Positions 1 through 8,328 of a stretch of DNA of 64,000 nt are shown in pieces. The notes beneath the pieces were generated by a model. The model had not been told where the DNA came from, did not search any database, and saw only the letters and a program-made list of their open reading frames with translations. The first letter of the stretch is position 1, and each line of letters begins with the position of its first letter. Both the position numbers and the translations under genes were made by a program. The stretch comes from CAZHTS01 sp964535315 (GTDB taxonomy: Bacteria > Chloroflexota > Anaerolineae > Anaerolineales > Anaerolineaceae): contig CAZHTS010000010.1 in NCBI GenBank assembly GCA_964535315.1, positions 1 to 64,000 of the forward strand, read 5' to 3'.

Positions 1-238
1 CGTACGGCATGGCGTCGCAGGCATCCCCGGCGCCATCGCCATCCGAGTTCTCCTGTCCGGGATTGCTCACCGACGGGCAGTTGTCGACCGAGTCGTTATT
101 GCTGTCGTTGTCGGTGTCGTACGGCATGGGATCGCAGGCATCCCCGGCGCTGTCGCCATCCGAGTTCTCCTGTCCGGGATTGGTGGCCGACGGGCAATTA
201 TCACTGCCGGCCATCACCCCGTCCTGATCGGTGTCGCT
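1..238 (-). repeat. Tandem 117-bp coding repeat (TSP3-type units)
   Basis: Two nearly identical 117-bp units (starting around 1 and 118 on the plus strand) encode 39-residue Asp/Asn-rich repeats that end in GDACD and MPY. The period is a multiple of three, so the copies stay in frame. More units may lie beyond the window edge. Confidence 0.8.
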
Positions 239-2443
239 CGGGTTAAGGGTGATGTTGACCGTTGCATTGGCCTGCACACCCTGGTAGATCGCCGTGAAAT
301 GCGCCGTAGAACCGGCGTATAACCCGGCGGTAAAGATCGATCCGTCAAACGTCCCCAGGGCTGGAGAATCCGTCATGGTGACCGCCGGCGGGACAAACCA
401 CGGCAGCAGCGACGCGTTCACTGCCGTTGTCGGCGTGGCGCTGCTCACCATCACCGCCGACAGCGTGACCGACTCGCTGGTGTTAACCGTGTTGGCCGAG
501 GGCAACACCGCAAATTGCAGGTAAGAACTGACGTCCATGCTGCCGTTTGCTGCCGCGCCCGGGCCGGCGTTGCTGCCCCACCAGTTATCACGGGCATCGG
601 CCGAGGTGGATGTCTGGTTGCGGATGCCGTATCCAGGATTACTGGCCGAACCGGCGTTGTTAGAAAGATCATTGTGGTGGATCAGAAGCGTTCCGGCCGC
701 CGTCGTCCCCGCACAGGCGCCGCACGAGATGAATATCCCTGCCGGGCGGATGCCAGTTGTAGCAGCGATCATGCCCGCCAAAGAATTTCCGGCAATCTCC
801 ACCGTCCCCACGCTGGCCGATGAATTGCTGACATAGGTGCGCACCCCATAGCGGCTGTTGAGCACCGTATTGTTGGCAATGGTCGTGGTCGCATTTCCTG
901 CCACCGACGAGCGCACTTCGACGCCGGTGTTTTGATCGCTGCCCGCCACCTTGCTGAGTGTGTTGCCAGTGATCGTCACCGTACCGGTTGCCCCCGCCAG
1001 CGTCGTCTCCCGGCGAATGCCGCCCGAATAGGACTGGATGGTATTATCGTTCACCTGAGCGTTGGCCGAAACGAGATTAACCATGCGCACCCCGTAATTC
1101 AGGTTAGACATGGTATTGTTTTCGATCAACGCCCCAAAGTCATTGCTGATTGCCACCCCACCGGCAAACAGGTTGTACGCCGTACCATCATAGATATTCT
1201 CGAAGTGGTTTCCGGAAATCTCGTTGCCACACGAGGGCGTTCCCACCGCAGAAGCCAGGACAATCCCAAAGGGCGAGATCGTCGACACAGCCTGGGTAAA
1301 GTTCTCGATGCGATTGTTGCGAATGAGGATATGGTCAACCAGCGTCGGGCTGGGAGTCGCATCGCTCGCCCAATTGCTGATCGCCACTGCCGAGGTACCT
1401 GACGAACCATCAAAGAAAAGTCCTTCAATCGTCACATTAGAAGACAGGATACGCAGGTTCGTTCCCGAAGCAGTGGCGCCATTGCGAATAATCGCTTCTG
1501 CGCCGCGAGCAGGATCATCCCCTTCTTTGTCATGGTTGGGTCCTCGCAACGTCAACGGTTTATTGATGTGCAGGCTGCTTTCGTTGTACGTCCCGGCAGA
1601 AACATTGACCACCCCGCCGCTCTGCGCCAGATTGATCCCATCTTGAATGCTGCCCCCTGAATTAACGGTGATGACCGGCGCAAAAACATTACTGGAGGCA
1701 TTATTGAGGTCTGCATTGAGGGTGATGCTGTTGAGCGTGACCGAGCCGCCCGGCGTCAACCAGCCCGACACGCTGGTCAGGGTCAGGTTCGCCGTGGAGA
1801 TGGTCACCATCTCATCATAGCTGTTGGCCTCGATGTAAATCTGGGTTCCGGACGGCGCAGCGTTAATTGCTGCCTGTACCGGATTATCCACCTGGTTACA
1901 GGTGGCGACGCCTGCCGGACACGAGCCTCCCAACGTCGTGTATCCGACATAATTGATCCCATCGATGGTAAAGTAAGGGTCGCGACCGCCGAGCAGTTGC
2001 ACCGCCTGTTCCGACGCCAGCGGGATCGTCTCCCCCTGGCTATCGACCAGCACGGCGCCCGCATCAGCCATCGTCTGCACCGCTTCCTGTACCACCAACG
2101 CGTCTACAGGCGCCTCACTGGCCGGCGCCTCACCGGCGTCGACCGGCGCTTCGCCTGTCTCTACAGGAGCTTCCCCTGCATCGGCTGGCGCCGCCCCCGC
2201 GTCCGCTGACCCCTCGCCAGCACCCGCCGGGATGTCGTCACCCGTTACCGCAGCGTCTTCGCCTGAATCTTGTGGTGCAGCTCCTTCAGACGCGTCAACA
2301 CCACCCTCGCTACTGCTCTCTGTGGGTGGATCCGATACTGCTGGACCTTCATCCTGTGCGTACACAGGTTGAGGCACCAGCATTGCCAGGGTGAGTGCAA
2401 AGACAACTACCCAGGCAAACCTGGCATGATATTTGAGACACAT
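1..2443 (-). CDS. Secreted beta-helix protein with TSP3-type repeats (C-terminus cut by window edge)
   Basis: The frame is open for 814 codons from the ATG at 2443 to the window edge. The start is fixed by a strong Shine-Dalgarno (AAGGAGGG) just upstream. Residues 1-28 are a signal peptide with probable cleavage after VYA. An Ala/Glu/Pro/Asp-rich linker with GEAPV-type repeats follows (about 30-95), then a short module (ADAGAVLVDSQG, later IPLASEQ). Next comes a long Asn/Gly-rich right-handed parallel beta-helix (about 150-640) that includes the typical DNWWG motif near residue 620. From about residue 735 there are two 39-residue repeats with DNCPS, NPGQ and GDACD elements, the pattern of thrombospondin type 3 calcium-binding repeats. 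The protein is probably exported and surface-attached; the C-terminal anchor is not visible. It is a paralogue of the protein at 25961-28213. The substrate or ligand is unknown. Confidence 0.85.
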   Translation of the reverse strand, partial: MCLKYHARFAWVVVFALTLAMLVPQPVYAQDEGPAVSDPPTESSSEGGVDASEGAAPQDSGEDAAVTGDDIPAGAGEGSADAGAAPADAGEAPVETGEAPVDAGEAPASEAPVDALVVQEAVQTMADAGAVLVDSQGETIPLASEQAVQLLGGRDPYFTIDGINYVGYTTLGGSCPAGVATCNQVDNPVQAAINAAPSGTQIYIEANSYDEMVTISTANLTLTSVSGWLTPGGSVTLNSITLNADLNNASSNVFAPVITVNSGGSIQDGINLAQSGGVVNVSAGTYNESSLHINKPLTLRGPNHDKEGDDPARGAEAIIRNGATASGTNLRILSSNVTIEGLFFDGSSGTSAVAISNWASDATPSPTLVDHILIRNNRIENFTQAVSTISPFGIVLASAVGTPSCGNEISGNHFENIYDGTAYNLFAGGVAISNDFGALIENNTMSNLNYGVRMVNLVSANAQVNDNTIQSYSGGIRRETTLAGATGTVTITGNTLSKVAGSDQNTGVEVRSSVAGNATTTIANNTVLNSRYGVRTYVSNSSASVGTVEIAGNSLAGMIAATTGIRPAGIFISCGACAGTTAAGTLLIHHNDLSNNAGSASNPGYGIRNQTSTSADARDNWWGSNAGPGAAANGSMDVSSYLQFAVLPSANTVNTSESVTLSAVMVSSATPTTAVNASLLPWFVPPAVTMTDSPALGTFDGSIFTAGLYAGSTAHFTAIYQGVQANATVNITLNPSDTDQDGVMAGSDNCPSATNPGQENSDGDSAGDACDPMPYDTDNDSNNDSVDNCPSVSNPGQENSDGDGAGDACDAMPY

Positions 2444-2556
2444 ACGCCCTCCTTATCATGTAGCCACACCTAATTACCCACACAGATGTGACTCAGAAAG
2501 TTGAAGGGGACGGTTTAGCGTCTTTATTGAGTTCTGCGATGCCTCCCTCCCGAGGT

Positions 2557-2576
2557 GATCGCTCTCATGGGCGATC
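2557..2576 (-). other. Hairpin in the leader of the beta-helix gene
   Basis: A perfect 6-bp inverted repeat (GATCGC/GCGATC) with an 8-nt loop lies just downstream of the predicted transcription start of the minus-strand gene. It has no U-tract, so it is not a terminator; it could stabilise the 5' end. The function is unknown. Confidence 0.4.
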
Positions 2577-2584
2577 TAAATTTT

Positions 2585-2612
2585 ATTATACAACGTTTCC
2601 TTAGGATTTCAG
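2585..2612 (-). promoter_or_regulatory. Promoter for the secreted beta-helix gene
   Basis: On the minus strand, CTGAAA (2612-2607) and a perfect TATAAT (2590-2585) are separated by 16 nt. This predicts a start near 2578 and a leader of about 135 nt. The arrangement matches the promoter of the paralogue at 28513-28540 (TTGAAA, 16 nt, TATAAT). Confidence 0.55.
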
Positions 2613-2689
2613 CCCACCAATTCTCGGGCAAAACCGCCAAGTCTTCACAACTGACAAAAATGTTAAGGAAATAAGTATATATTCTCGGG

Positions 2690-2695
2690 TATAAT
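2690..2695 (+). promoter_or_regulatory. Candidate -10 element for the plus-strand beta-helix gene
   Basis: A perfect TATAAT within GTATAATAAAAG. No convincing -35 lies 16-18 nt upstream. It would give a leader of about 155 nt before the gene starting at 2858. Confidence 0.3.
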
Positions 2696-2792
2696 AAAAG
2701 GACTGGTATCCAAAAAAGCTTTGGGTCGAAAAAAGCCTGACCACCGTCCTGCATTCATCCTGATCACACAGTCGCATTATCCAAACACAGGT

Positions 2793-2826
2793 CCTGGGGA
2801 TCGATCCGACCCGGGGGCTTTTTGTT
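2793..2826 (+). terminator. Possible leader terminator/attenuator
   Basis: CCTGGG (2793-2798) can pair with CCCGGG (2810-2815, one G-U pair) around an 11-nt loop, followed by GGC and a run of five T. It lies directly before the plus-strand secreted-protein gene, so it would be either an attenuator or the end of a short RNA. The stem is only 6 bp. Confidence 0.3.
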
Positions 2827-2857
2827 TACCGGGTTCAACTGTGTTGGGCCCGGCCGG

Positions 2858-4276
2858 ATGGATAAAGCGATGAAAGCCAAACTTTCCTTTCGTAAAGCCC
2901 TTTCACATGCCTTTCACCTGTTACTGGCCGTCATGACCGGCTTACTGGCGCAATGCCAGCCTGTAGCTGTCATCGCCCAGGCCTCCACCCCCCACAATGA
3001 CTCCGCCGGCAGCCAGGTTCTCCCTACACCCACCCAAATCTACATCCCGCTCATCACCCAGGCCCCCCCCATCCCACCCTTACAAGGCTACTTCTTCGAT
3101 AGCGTGGGGGGCTCGGATAGCAACGCCGGCACCAGCCCCACTGAGGCCTGGCGTTCTCTCAGCAAGTTCAATAGCACCAACTTCAAACCCGGAGAAGTGG
3201 TCTATTTCAAACGGGGTTCCTCCTGGAGCGGGTCGATGATTATCGACACCTCCGGCACCCGCGAGAACCCCATCGTCTTCACCTCATACGGCGATTCCGG
3301 CGAAGCTCCCACCTTTGCGAACCCCAGCACGTCCGGGCGATTGACCAACGCCATCAAAATCACCGCCGATTGGGTCATCCTTGAAAAAGTCAAGGTTACA
3401 AATGCCCGTCTGTCGGGCGTCTACATCGAAACCGGCGCCGATTACAATATCGTGCGCAATATCGAGGCCACTCAGGTGGGCGAGGGCATCAACGTACACG
3501 GGCAGCACAATAAGATCCTCAACAATTACCTCCACGACCTGACGATGGTGAACAACACCCAGGGCGGCAGCGACGACTACGGTGCGGTCGGTGTCTGGTT
3601 GTTCAATCACTACAATGAGGTGGCCTATAACCAGATGATCAACTGCAAGGCGCCCAGCTACGACTACGAATATGACGGCGGCGCCGTAGAGATGTACCGC
3701 GAGGTCAACGGCTCTTACATCCATCACAACTACTCATACAATGCCCAGGGCTTTACTGAGATTGGCGGCGGCGCCGCCTACGATAACATCATCGCCTATA
3801 ACGTCATCGTGGACAGCGGGCGCGTGGTTGGCATTCATTTGAGCGGCGGCTTCGCCAGCGATGTCAAAAACCTGCGCATCGAAAACAACACCGTCGTAGA
3901 CACCACCCCAGAGGGCTTTGCCGGCGTGGTACTTTTCTTCGGCGGCAGTCCCAATCCAGAAATGGTCATCCTGCGCAACAATATCTTCTATCTGGAAAAC
4001 TACGACCGCATCGCCAATAAGTCTAATTTCACCCACGAAAACAACCTGTATTACATCCCGCACGGTTCGCTTGGGTTTACCGCCACCCCCAATGAAATTC
4101 GCGCCGACCCGCTGTTTATAGACCTGGGCGCCGGCGACTATCGCCTGCAAGCCAGCAGCCCGGCAATCGACCGGGCCCTCGACCTGGGCTACACCATCGA
4201 TTACAACGCCAGGCCGGTACCGGTTGGGGACGCACCGGATATGGGCGCCTTTGAATATCAGCCTGCCGCAGACTAG
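2858..4276 (+). CDS. Secreted right-handed beta-helix protein
   Basis: The protein has about 472 residues. A hydrophobic export signal (HLLLAVMTGLLAQC) occupies roughly residues 18-31 and is followed by a Ser/Thr/Pro-rich stretch. The mature part begins with a YFFDSVGGSDSNAGTS element typical of bacterial parallel beta-helix polysaccharide-degrading proteins. Repeated short strands rich in Asn and Gly follow (NNYLHD, YNQMINC, NNTVVD), ending in a typical LQASSPAID and DMGAFEYQ tail. The family includes pectate lyase-like and mannuronan epimerase-like folds. The catalytic residues cannot be assigned, so lyase activity is only a guess. The start is uncertain: ATG at 2858 or 2870, both with weak ribosome sites. 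Its stop overlaps that of the convergent deacetylase-like gene in a CTAG palindrome. Confidence 0.8.
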   Translation: MDKAMKAKLSFRKALSHAFHLLLAVMTGLLAQCQPVAVIAQASTPHNDSAGSQVLPTPTQIYIPLITQAPPIPPLQGYFFDSVGGSDSNAGTSPTEAWRSLSKFNSTNFKPGEVVYFKRGSSWSGSMIIDTSGTRENPIVFTSYGDSGEAPTFANPSTSGRLTNAIKITADWVILEKVKVTNARLSGVYIETGADYNIVRNIEATQVGEGINVHGQHNKILNNYLHDLTMVNNTQGGSDDYGAVGVWLFNHYNEVAYNQMINCKAPSYDYEYDGGAVEMYREVNGSYIHHNYSYNAQGFTEIGGGAAYDNIIAYNVIVDSGRVVGIHLSGGFASDVKNLRIENNTVVDTTPEGFAGVVLFFGGSPNPEMVILRNNIFYLENYDRIANKSNFTHENNLYYIPHGSLGFTATPNEIRADPLFIDLGAGDYRLQASSPAIDRALDLGYTIDYNARPVPVGDAPDMGAFEYQPAAD

Positions 4277-5556
4277 CGGGCAAACAGCCGCGCTGCGTAA
4301 TCCAACAACGACAGGGCATCCAGGTCGCCGCTGATACACAGCGCCGAACGCATGCCATCGGGCCAGGGCCATAGGCGCAGCAGCGGGCCATCGTGCCGTT
4401 CAATGCGCTCCACCCACGCCCGCCCGGATAGATCCTGAGCGCTCAGATACACGGCGCAGCGGTGCGCCTGCTCACCCTGCGCCAGCAAATACCCCTGATT
4501 GCTCAGAAATTGCGCCACCCGAGCGCCGGCCTCAGGCGCCAGGCCCACCAGCGGCAGCGGGTCGGCCGGCAAATAAAAATCTGCGCTGCGCGCCCACCGG
4601 TAAACCCCATCCCACGCTTCCAGACCGGGCAGATCCACCCCGCGCACCAACAACGTGGCGCGCGCCAGCGGATCATAGTGCACATGCAACTGCCCGCCCT
4701 CCACTGCCAGTTGTATACTCAGCGCCGCCTTCTCACGCCACCACTGAGCGATATCGCATAAGCGCGCCACCCACACCCCCGGTCGTAAGGCACGCGCCGC
4801 GCGCAACAATTCAACAAACGGCGCCTCGCAGAATGAAGCCAGTTCCGGGTGGAACATCAGGTTAAAGACTTCCCCGCCCCGGTGCGTTCGCTCCAGCAGG
4901 TCAATCCATACCCGCGCCAGCCCGGCCGGGTCGTACCCCAGACCGTCACGCAGTTGCAAATCATCCGGGACGCTGACCGGGATTTCCACCAGACCAGCCT
5001 GCATCCAGGGCAGGCTGATCGTATCCGCCGCGGTGCGCGGCACATAAAATTGTTTTAACGTTTCAAACAAGACATTTCCGTTCCCGCGTGCCATCGGCGC
5101 GGGTTGCGGCAGGTCTGCCCAGGCGATTGCCTGATTACTACTATACGCAAACAACCCCGGCGGCAGCGCCCCCAACAAGGCGTCCGTATAACTCAAATAA
5201 GGGCAACGAAAGCCATGTACCTCCACACCATACTGCGCAAACACCCTGGCCGCCCGCTCCAACTGCCGCCCGGCCTCGTCTGCCGGGTAAACCTTCAGAT
5301 CAACGTGATTGTAGCCGTGTACGGCAAGTTCTACCCCCCGAGACTGGATGTGGCGAATCGCCGGCGCGTGCCGTTCAACCACCAGCGCCGGCACCGGCAG
5401 CGTCGGAGCGCAGCCATATTGCGCCAGTGTATCCAGGCAGCGTTCGAGCCGATGCACGGCCCTGCCCGCCCCCAGCCCATATCGTCCGAGCAACCCCCGC
5501 CCGCGTTGTAACACAAAGCCGGGACTACGTTTACGAAACCAGGCGCCAATTTTCAT
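4273..5556 (-). CDS. Polysaccharide deacetylase-like protein with motif 1 at its C-terminus
   Basis: The protein has 427 residues from the ATG at 5556, which sits behind a GAGAGGG ribosome site 11 bp after the FemAB gene. The N-terminal half has NodB (carbohydrate esterase 4) motifs. A His pair, H80 and H84 (HGYNH), is motif 2. R117-x-P-Y (FRCPY) is motif 3. MFHPE with H236 is a motif 5-like segment. The usual motif 1 Asp pair (TFDDG) is absent from the N-terminus. Instead, ALCISGDLDALS with D411 and D413 sits at the very C-terminus after a beta-rich stretch of about 170 residues. This suggests a circularly permuted deacetylase domain or a lost second domain. No signal peptide is visible. The likely role is N- or O-deacetylation of the polysaccharide or its precursor. 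It is the last gene of the operon. Confidence 0.7.
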   Translation of the reverse strand: MKIGAWFRKRSPGFVLQRGRGLLGRYGLGAGRAVHRLERCLDTLAQYGCAPTLPVPALVVERHAPAIRHIQSRGVELAVHGYNHVDLKVYPADEAGRQLERAARVFAQYGVEVHGFRCPYLSYTDALLGALPPGLFAYSSNQAIAWADLPQPAPMARGNGNVLFETLKQFYVPRTAADTISLPWMQAGLVEIPVSVPDDLQLRDGLGYDPAGLARVWIDLLERTHRGGEVFNLMFHPELASFCEAPFVELLRAARALRPGVWVARLCDIAQWWREKAALSIQLAVEGGQLHVHYDPLARATLLVRGVDLPGLEAWDGVYRWARSADFYLPADPLPLVGLAPEAGARVAQFLSNQGYLLAQGEQAHRCAVYLSAQDLSGRAWVERIERHDGPLLRLWPWPDGMRSALCISGDLDALSLLDYAARLFAR

Positions 5557-5567
5557 CAGTGACCCTC

Positions 5568-6596
5568 TCAACCCGCATAACGATAGAGTAATTCGCCCAC
5601 CCCACGGCAGAACCACAACGGCGAGACCCGGATCAGCTTCGCCAGCGCCGCCTGCACGCCATGCTTGAGCCGCTGCTCACCCGGCGCTCGTAGATAACTG
5701 TAACGCAGTACCGTTTCCTCTGCCCCCCAACGCCGTTTGAAATCTTGCAAGCCGGGGTTATCCACATCGGTCCGCCCTAAATCCAATACCCGGCAGTCAT
5801 GGTCGCAGGCCCAACGCACCGCCTCCCAGAAAAGCAAATCGTTGGGTCGCAGCCCCAACTGCTGGGGGTCCGAGGCGCCAAATTTATACGTCAGTGTCTG
5901 GTTCCAGTGCAGAAACACCGCCCCGGCCAACACTTCGCGCTGATAACACGCCAGCAAAACGAACCCCAACTCTTGCGCAAGCAATTCGCGCCCCAGGCGC
6001 TCAAAGAAATGCCAGGGCTGCACCGGCACGCCCTGCCGCCGGCGGGTGAGAACGTGCAAACGGTAGAAGGCGCGCAACCCGTCCAGATTGCGGGTCAGTT
6101 CGATCTGAACGCCGTGTCGTTGGGCAGCGCGCACGTTACGCTGGTGCATAGGGTGGATACGCCGGCTGAAACGGTCAAAAACGTCGTCGATTGGCAAACG
6201 GTGCAACAGATACTCATCCCGCACCACCAGCCCCGGCGGCCCGGCATAATCCCAGCGAAATTCAAGCTGACGTATGCTCTGCGCCTGCCCTGCCGCCGTC
6301 AACGCCGCCAACAACGCATCTGCTCGTTCACCCAGCGCCTGGCAATGATCGCTAAACGGTAGAGAGACCCAGCAGCGCCCACCCAACGGGCGGCCGACCT
6401 CGGCCACGGGCACCCCCGCCAGAATATCGCCGCCTTCCCCCATTAAGACCGCCAGCCACACCGGGCAGCCATAACTGCCCTGCAACAACCTCGCCCAGGC
6501 AGGATGATGGAAACAATTGGCCTCCGGTTGAGACCGGGCCCAATCCAACCAGCGCGGGTCGTCGGGCGCCAGCCTCACAACCTGGGCGGCGCACAT
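5568..6596 (-). CDS. FemAB-family GNAT-like acyltransferase
   Basis: The protein has 342 residues. An N-terminal segment with FHHPAW and a C-terminal segment (YKFGASD, LGLRPNDLLFWEAV, LDLGRTDVDNPGLQDFK) match the FemAB-like proteins of exopolysaccharide loci. That family joins two GNAT folds and transfers acyl or aminoacyl groups. The likely role is acylation or aminoacylation of an amino sugar in the polysaccharide, but donor and acceptor are unknown. Its 5' end overlaps the preceding methyltransferase gene by 22 bp, which suggests translational coupling. The length is normal for the family. Confidence 0.8.
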   Translation of the reverse strand: MCAAQVVRLAPDDPRWLDWARSQPEANCFHHPAWARLLQGSYGCPVWLAVLMGEGGDILAGVPVAEVGRPLGGRCWVSLPFSDHCQALGERADALLAALTAAGQAQSIRQLEFRWDYAGPPGLVVRDEYLLHRLPIDDVFDRFSRRIHPMHQRNVRAAQRHGVQIELTRNLDGLRAFYRLHVLTRRRQGVPVQPWHFFERLGRELLAQELGFVLLACYQREVLAGAVFLHWNQTLTYKFGASDPQQLGLRPNDLLFWEAVRWACDHDCRVLDLGRTDVDNPGLQDFKRRWGAEETVLRYSYLRAPGEQRLKHGVQAALAKLIRVSPLWFCRGVGELLYRYAG

Positions 6597-7522
6597 GTCC
6601 CCTCCTGACCGGCCGGCAAAAAGTTAAAAATGCCATCCTGCAACGGGTATAAACGTCCACAAGACGGACAGCGCAACCCGTCTGTCTCCGGCAAGAGCCT
6701 ACCGCCGCAACCCAGGCAGCGCAATAACGCCGTAATTTCCATCCGGTGTTCATCCTGCGCTTCTTCCGGGGGAGGCGATGGCCGGGTCGCCTGGCAAAAA
6801 ATCCACGGCGCCAGCCACAAACTGGCCAACACAGGCGCCAACGTCACTCCCGGCGGGATGTGGCGCCCCCATCGGCCCAAACGTCCGGCCAGTTTGTCGA
6901 CAATCCCGGCCCCATAAATGCGCTCCCGCTCAAAGCCCGCCTGCGTCAGTTGTTGGCGAATATAACGCGGATGGTGCATGAAAAATGCCTCCCACACCCA
7001 GGCCGGTTCCAGCCGCCACGGGTTGTAAGGGTTGCGCCCGACCAGCCAGCGCGCCATCCGCTCCAGGTTGCGTTTATTACAATAGGTGAACAACAACCGT
7101 CCACCCCCATTCAAAATACGTCCCAGTTCGGCCAGCGCCGCGCCGCTGTCCGGCAGATGGTGCAGCACCCGCACCAACATGACCCGGTCAAAAACCGCGT
7201 CGCAAAAAGGGATCCGTTGCAGATCGCAGGCAATATAAAGCGCCGCCCGCCCGCCCGTCTTTTGCCGCGCCGCGTGCAGCAAAGAAACCGAGCTATCCAG
7301 CAGCACCACCTCGTCGCATTGATCAAGATAGCAATCCGCCAGCCGGCCAAAACCGCAGCCGATGTCGATCAGACGCCGCGCCGGCAGATCGAGCAGGCGT
7401 TGTACCAGAATTCGTTCCAGTTCATCCAGTTTTTGCCGTTCCAGACCTTCCCAAAAGGACTGGTAATCAGCGTTCTGGTACATCTCGTACTGTTTCTTAT
7501 CAGGTCCAACCTGTAATTTCAT
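6575..7522 (-). CDS. Class I SAM methyltransferase with C-terminal zinc ribbon
   Basis: The protein has 315 residues, and its start is supported by a GGGAGGCGGAG site. Motif I is LIDIGCGFGRLAD (about residues 50-62). VVLLDSS is the acidic end of strand 2, and RVLHHLPD the motif IV/post-IV region. The last 50 residues carry two CxxC pairs (CLGCGG, CPSCGR) before LYPLQDGIFNFL. This is the Trm112-like ribbon often fused to small-molecule or glycan methyltransferases. A sugar-methylating role is inferred from the operon; the substrate is unknown. Confidence 0.85.
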   Translation of the reverse strand: MKLQVGPDKKQYEMYQNADYQSFWEGLERQKLDELERILVQRLLDLPARRLIDIGCGFGRLADCYLDQCDEVVLLDSSVSLLHAARQKTGGRAALYIACDLQRIPFCDAVFDRVMLVRVLHHLPDSGAALAELGRILNGGGRLLFTYCNKRNLERMARWLVGRNPYNPWRLEPAWVWEAFFMHHPRYIRQQLTQAGFERERIYGAGIVDKLAGRLGRWGRHIPPGVTLAPVLASLWLAPWIFCQATRPSPPPEEAQDEHRMEITALLRCLGCGGRLLPETDGLRCPSCGRLYPLQDGIFNFLPAGQEGTCAPPRL

Positions 7523-7537
7523 CTCCGCCTCCCTGGG

Positions 7538-8317
7538 CTACAGCAGAACCCGGCGCGGCCGGCCCAGTGCGCGATCCGTCTTGCGGAAACACAAAATCGG
7601 TTCCGAGGACCAGCGCGGCGAGAGCCGATAAAACGCGGTCATCCCCCAACGGAAGAGCATCGCCTTCCACCGCGACGCGGCGTAAAGCGCCTGATAATGG
7701 CTGCTACCTTCGGGCACCGGCAAATAGACCGCTTCAGGGACAAAACCAAACGTTGGGATATACTCCAACAACGTGCGGTAAGTGAAATAGCGCACGTGGG
7801 CGTAGAACTCGTAGCGCTCGCCCCCATCCAGCGGGTTGTGAAATGTCCTGCCGCTCCAGACCAGGCGCATCAAATACAACAGGCCGGCGTAATTGGGCGC
7901 CGACACATAGAAACAGCCCTCTGGGGCCAGAATGCGGTAAATTTCCGCCACAAAACGATCGACGTGAATGACGTGCTCGATGGTTGCCAGCGCCACCACG
8001 GCGTCAAAGCTCTGAGCGGCAAACGGGAAACTCGCCTCGGCCTGATCGATGCTATAACATGCCACCGGCAAATCCAGCCGCCGCAGGTTCGCCAGGCAGG
8101 TCGGCGAGATGTCATTACAATACATCTGCCCTGAGTACTGATCGCGAATACGCTGCGCCACATAGCCTACTCCCGCCGCTACATCCAGAATCCGGCGGTG
8201 TTGGCGCTGCTCAAAGACGGCCGGGAAAGCGCGATGGCGCTCGTGAAAAACGGGCCGTTCTTCCACCCCACTCCCCTTCAATCGTTGTTCTTCCAGTTGA
8301 ATCGCATCCTGCCGCAT
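7538..8317 (-). CDS. Class I SAM methyltransferase
   Basis: The protein has 259 residues, preceded by a strong TAGGAGGT site. Motif I reads ILDVAAGVGYVAQ, followed by MYCNDIS (strand 2) and FDAVVALATIEHV (motif IV region), then EIYRILAPEG. This is the UbiE/methyltransferase-11 type core with a hydrophobic C-terminal extension of about 90 residues. It is probably a sugar or lipid-carrier glycan methyltransferase, inferred from neighbours. It is only distantly similar to the adjacent methyltransferase and lacks its zinc ribbon. Confidence 0.8.
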   Translation of the reverse strand: MRQDAIQLEEQRLKGSGVEERPVFHERHRAFPAVFEQRQHRRILDVAAGVGYVAQRIRDQYSGQMYCNDISPTCLANLRRLDLPVACYSIDQAEASFPFAAQSFDAVVALATIEHVIHVDRFVAEIYRILAPEGCFYVSAPNYAGLLYLMRLVWSGRTFHNPLDGGERYEFYAHVRYFTYRTLLEYIPTFGFVPEAVYLPVPEGSSHYQALYAASRWKAMLFRWGMTAFYRLSPRWSSEPILCFRKTDRALGRPRRVLL

Positions 8318-8328
8318 GGCTATACCTC

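Larger units (their letters stand above)
2444..2857. other. Divergent intergenic region
   Basis: This 414-bp gap separates two divergent secreted-protein genes. It holds the minus-strand promoter and hairpin listed separately and a candidate plus-strand -10. It ends in a terminator-like hairpin just before the plus-strand gene. A 76-codon minus-strand frame at 2524-2754 has no ribosome site and overlaps the promoter, so I do not call it a gene. Confidence 0.6.

Noticed and set aside
2524..2754. 76-codon minus-strand frame between two secreted-protein genes
   Set aside because: No ribosome site, overlaps the promoter and leader elements, and no family resemblance.
3734..4372. 212-codon minus-strand frame overlapping the beta-helix gene
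   Set aside because: The plus-strand frame has clear beta-helix repeats and ends at CTAG with the deacetylase gene; the minus frame is a shadow.
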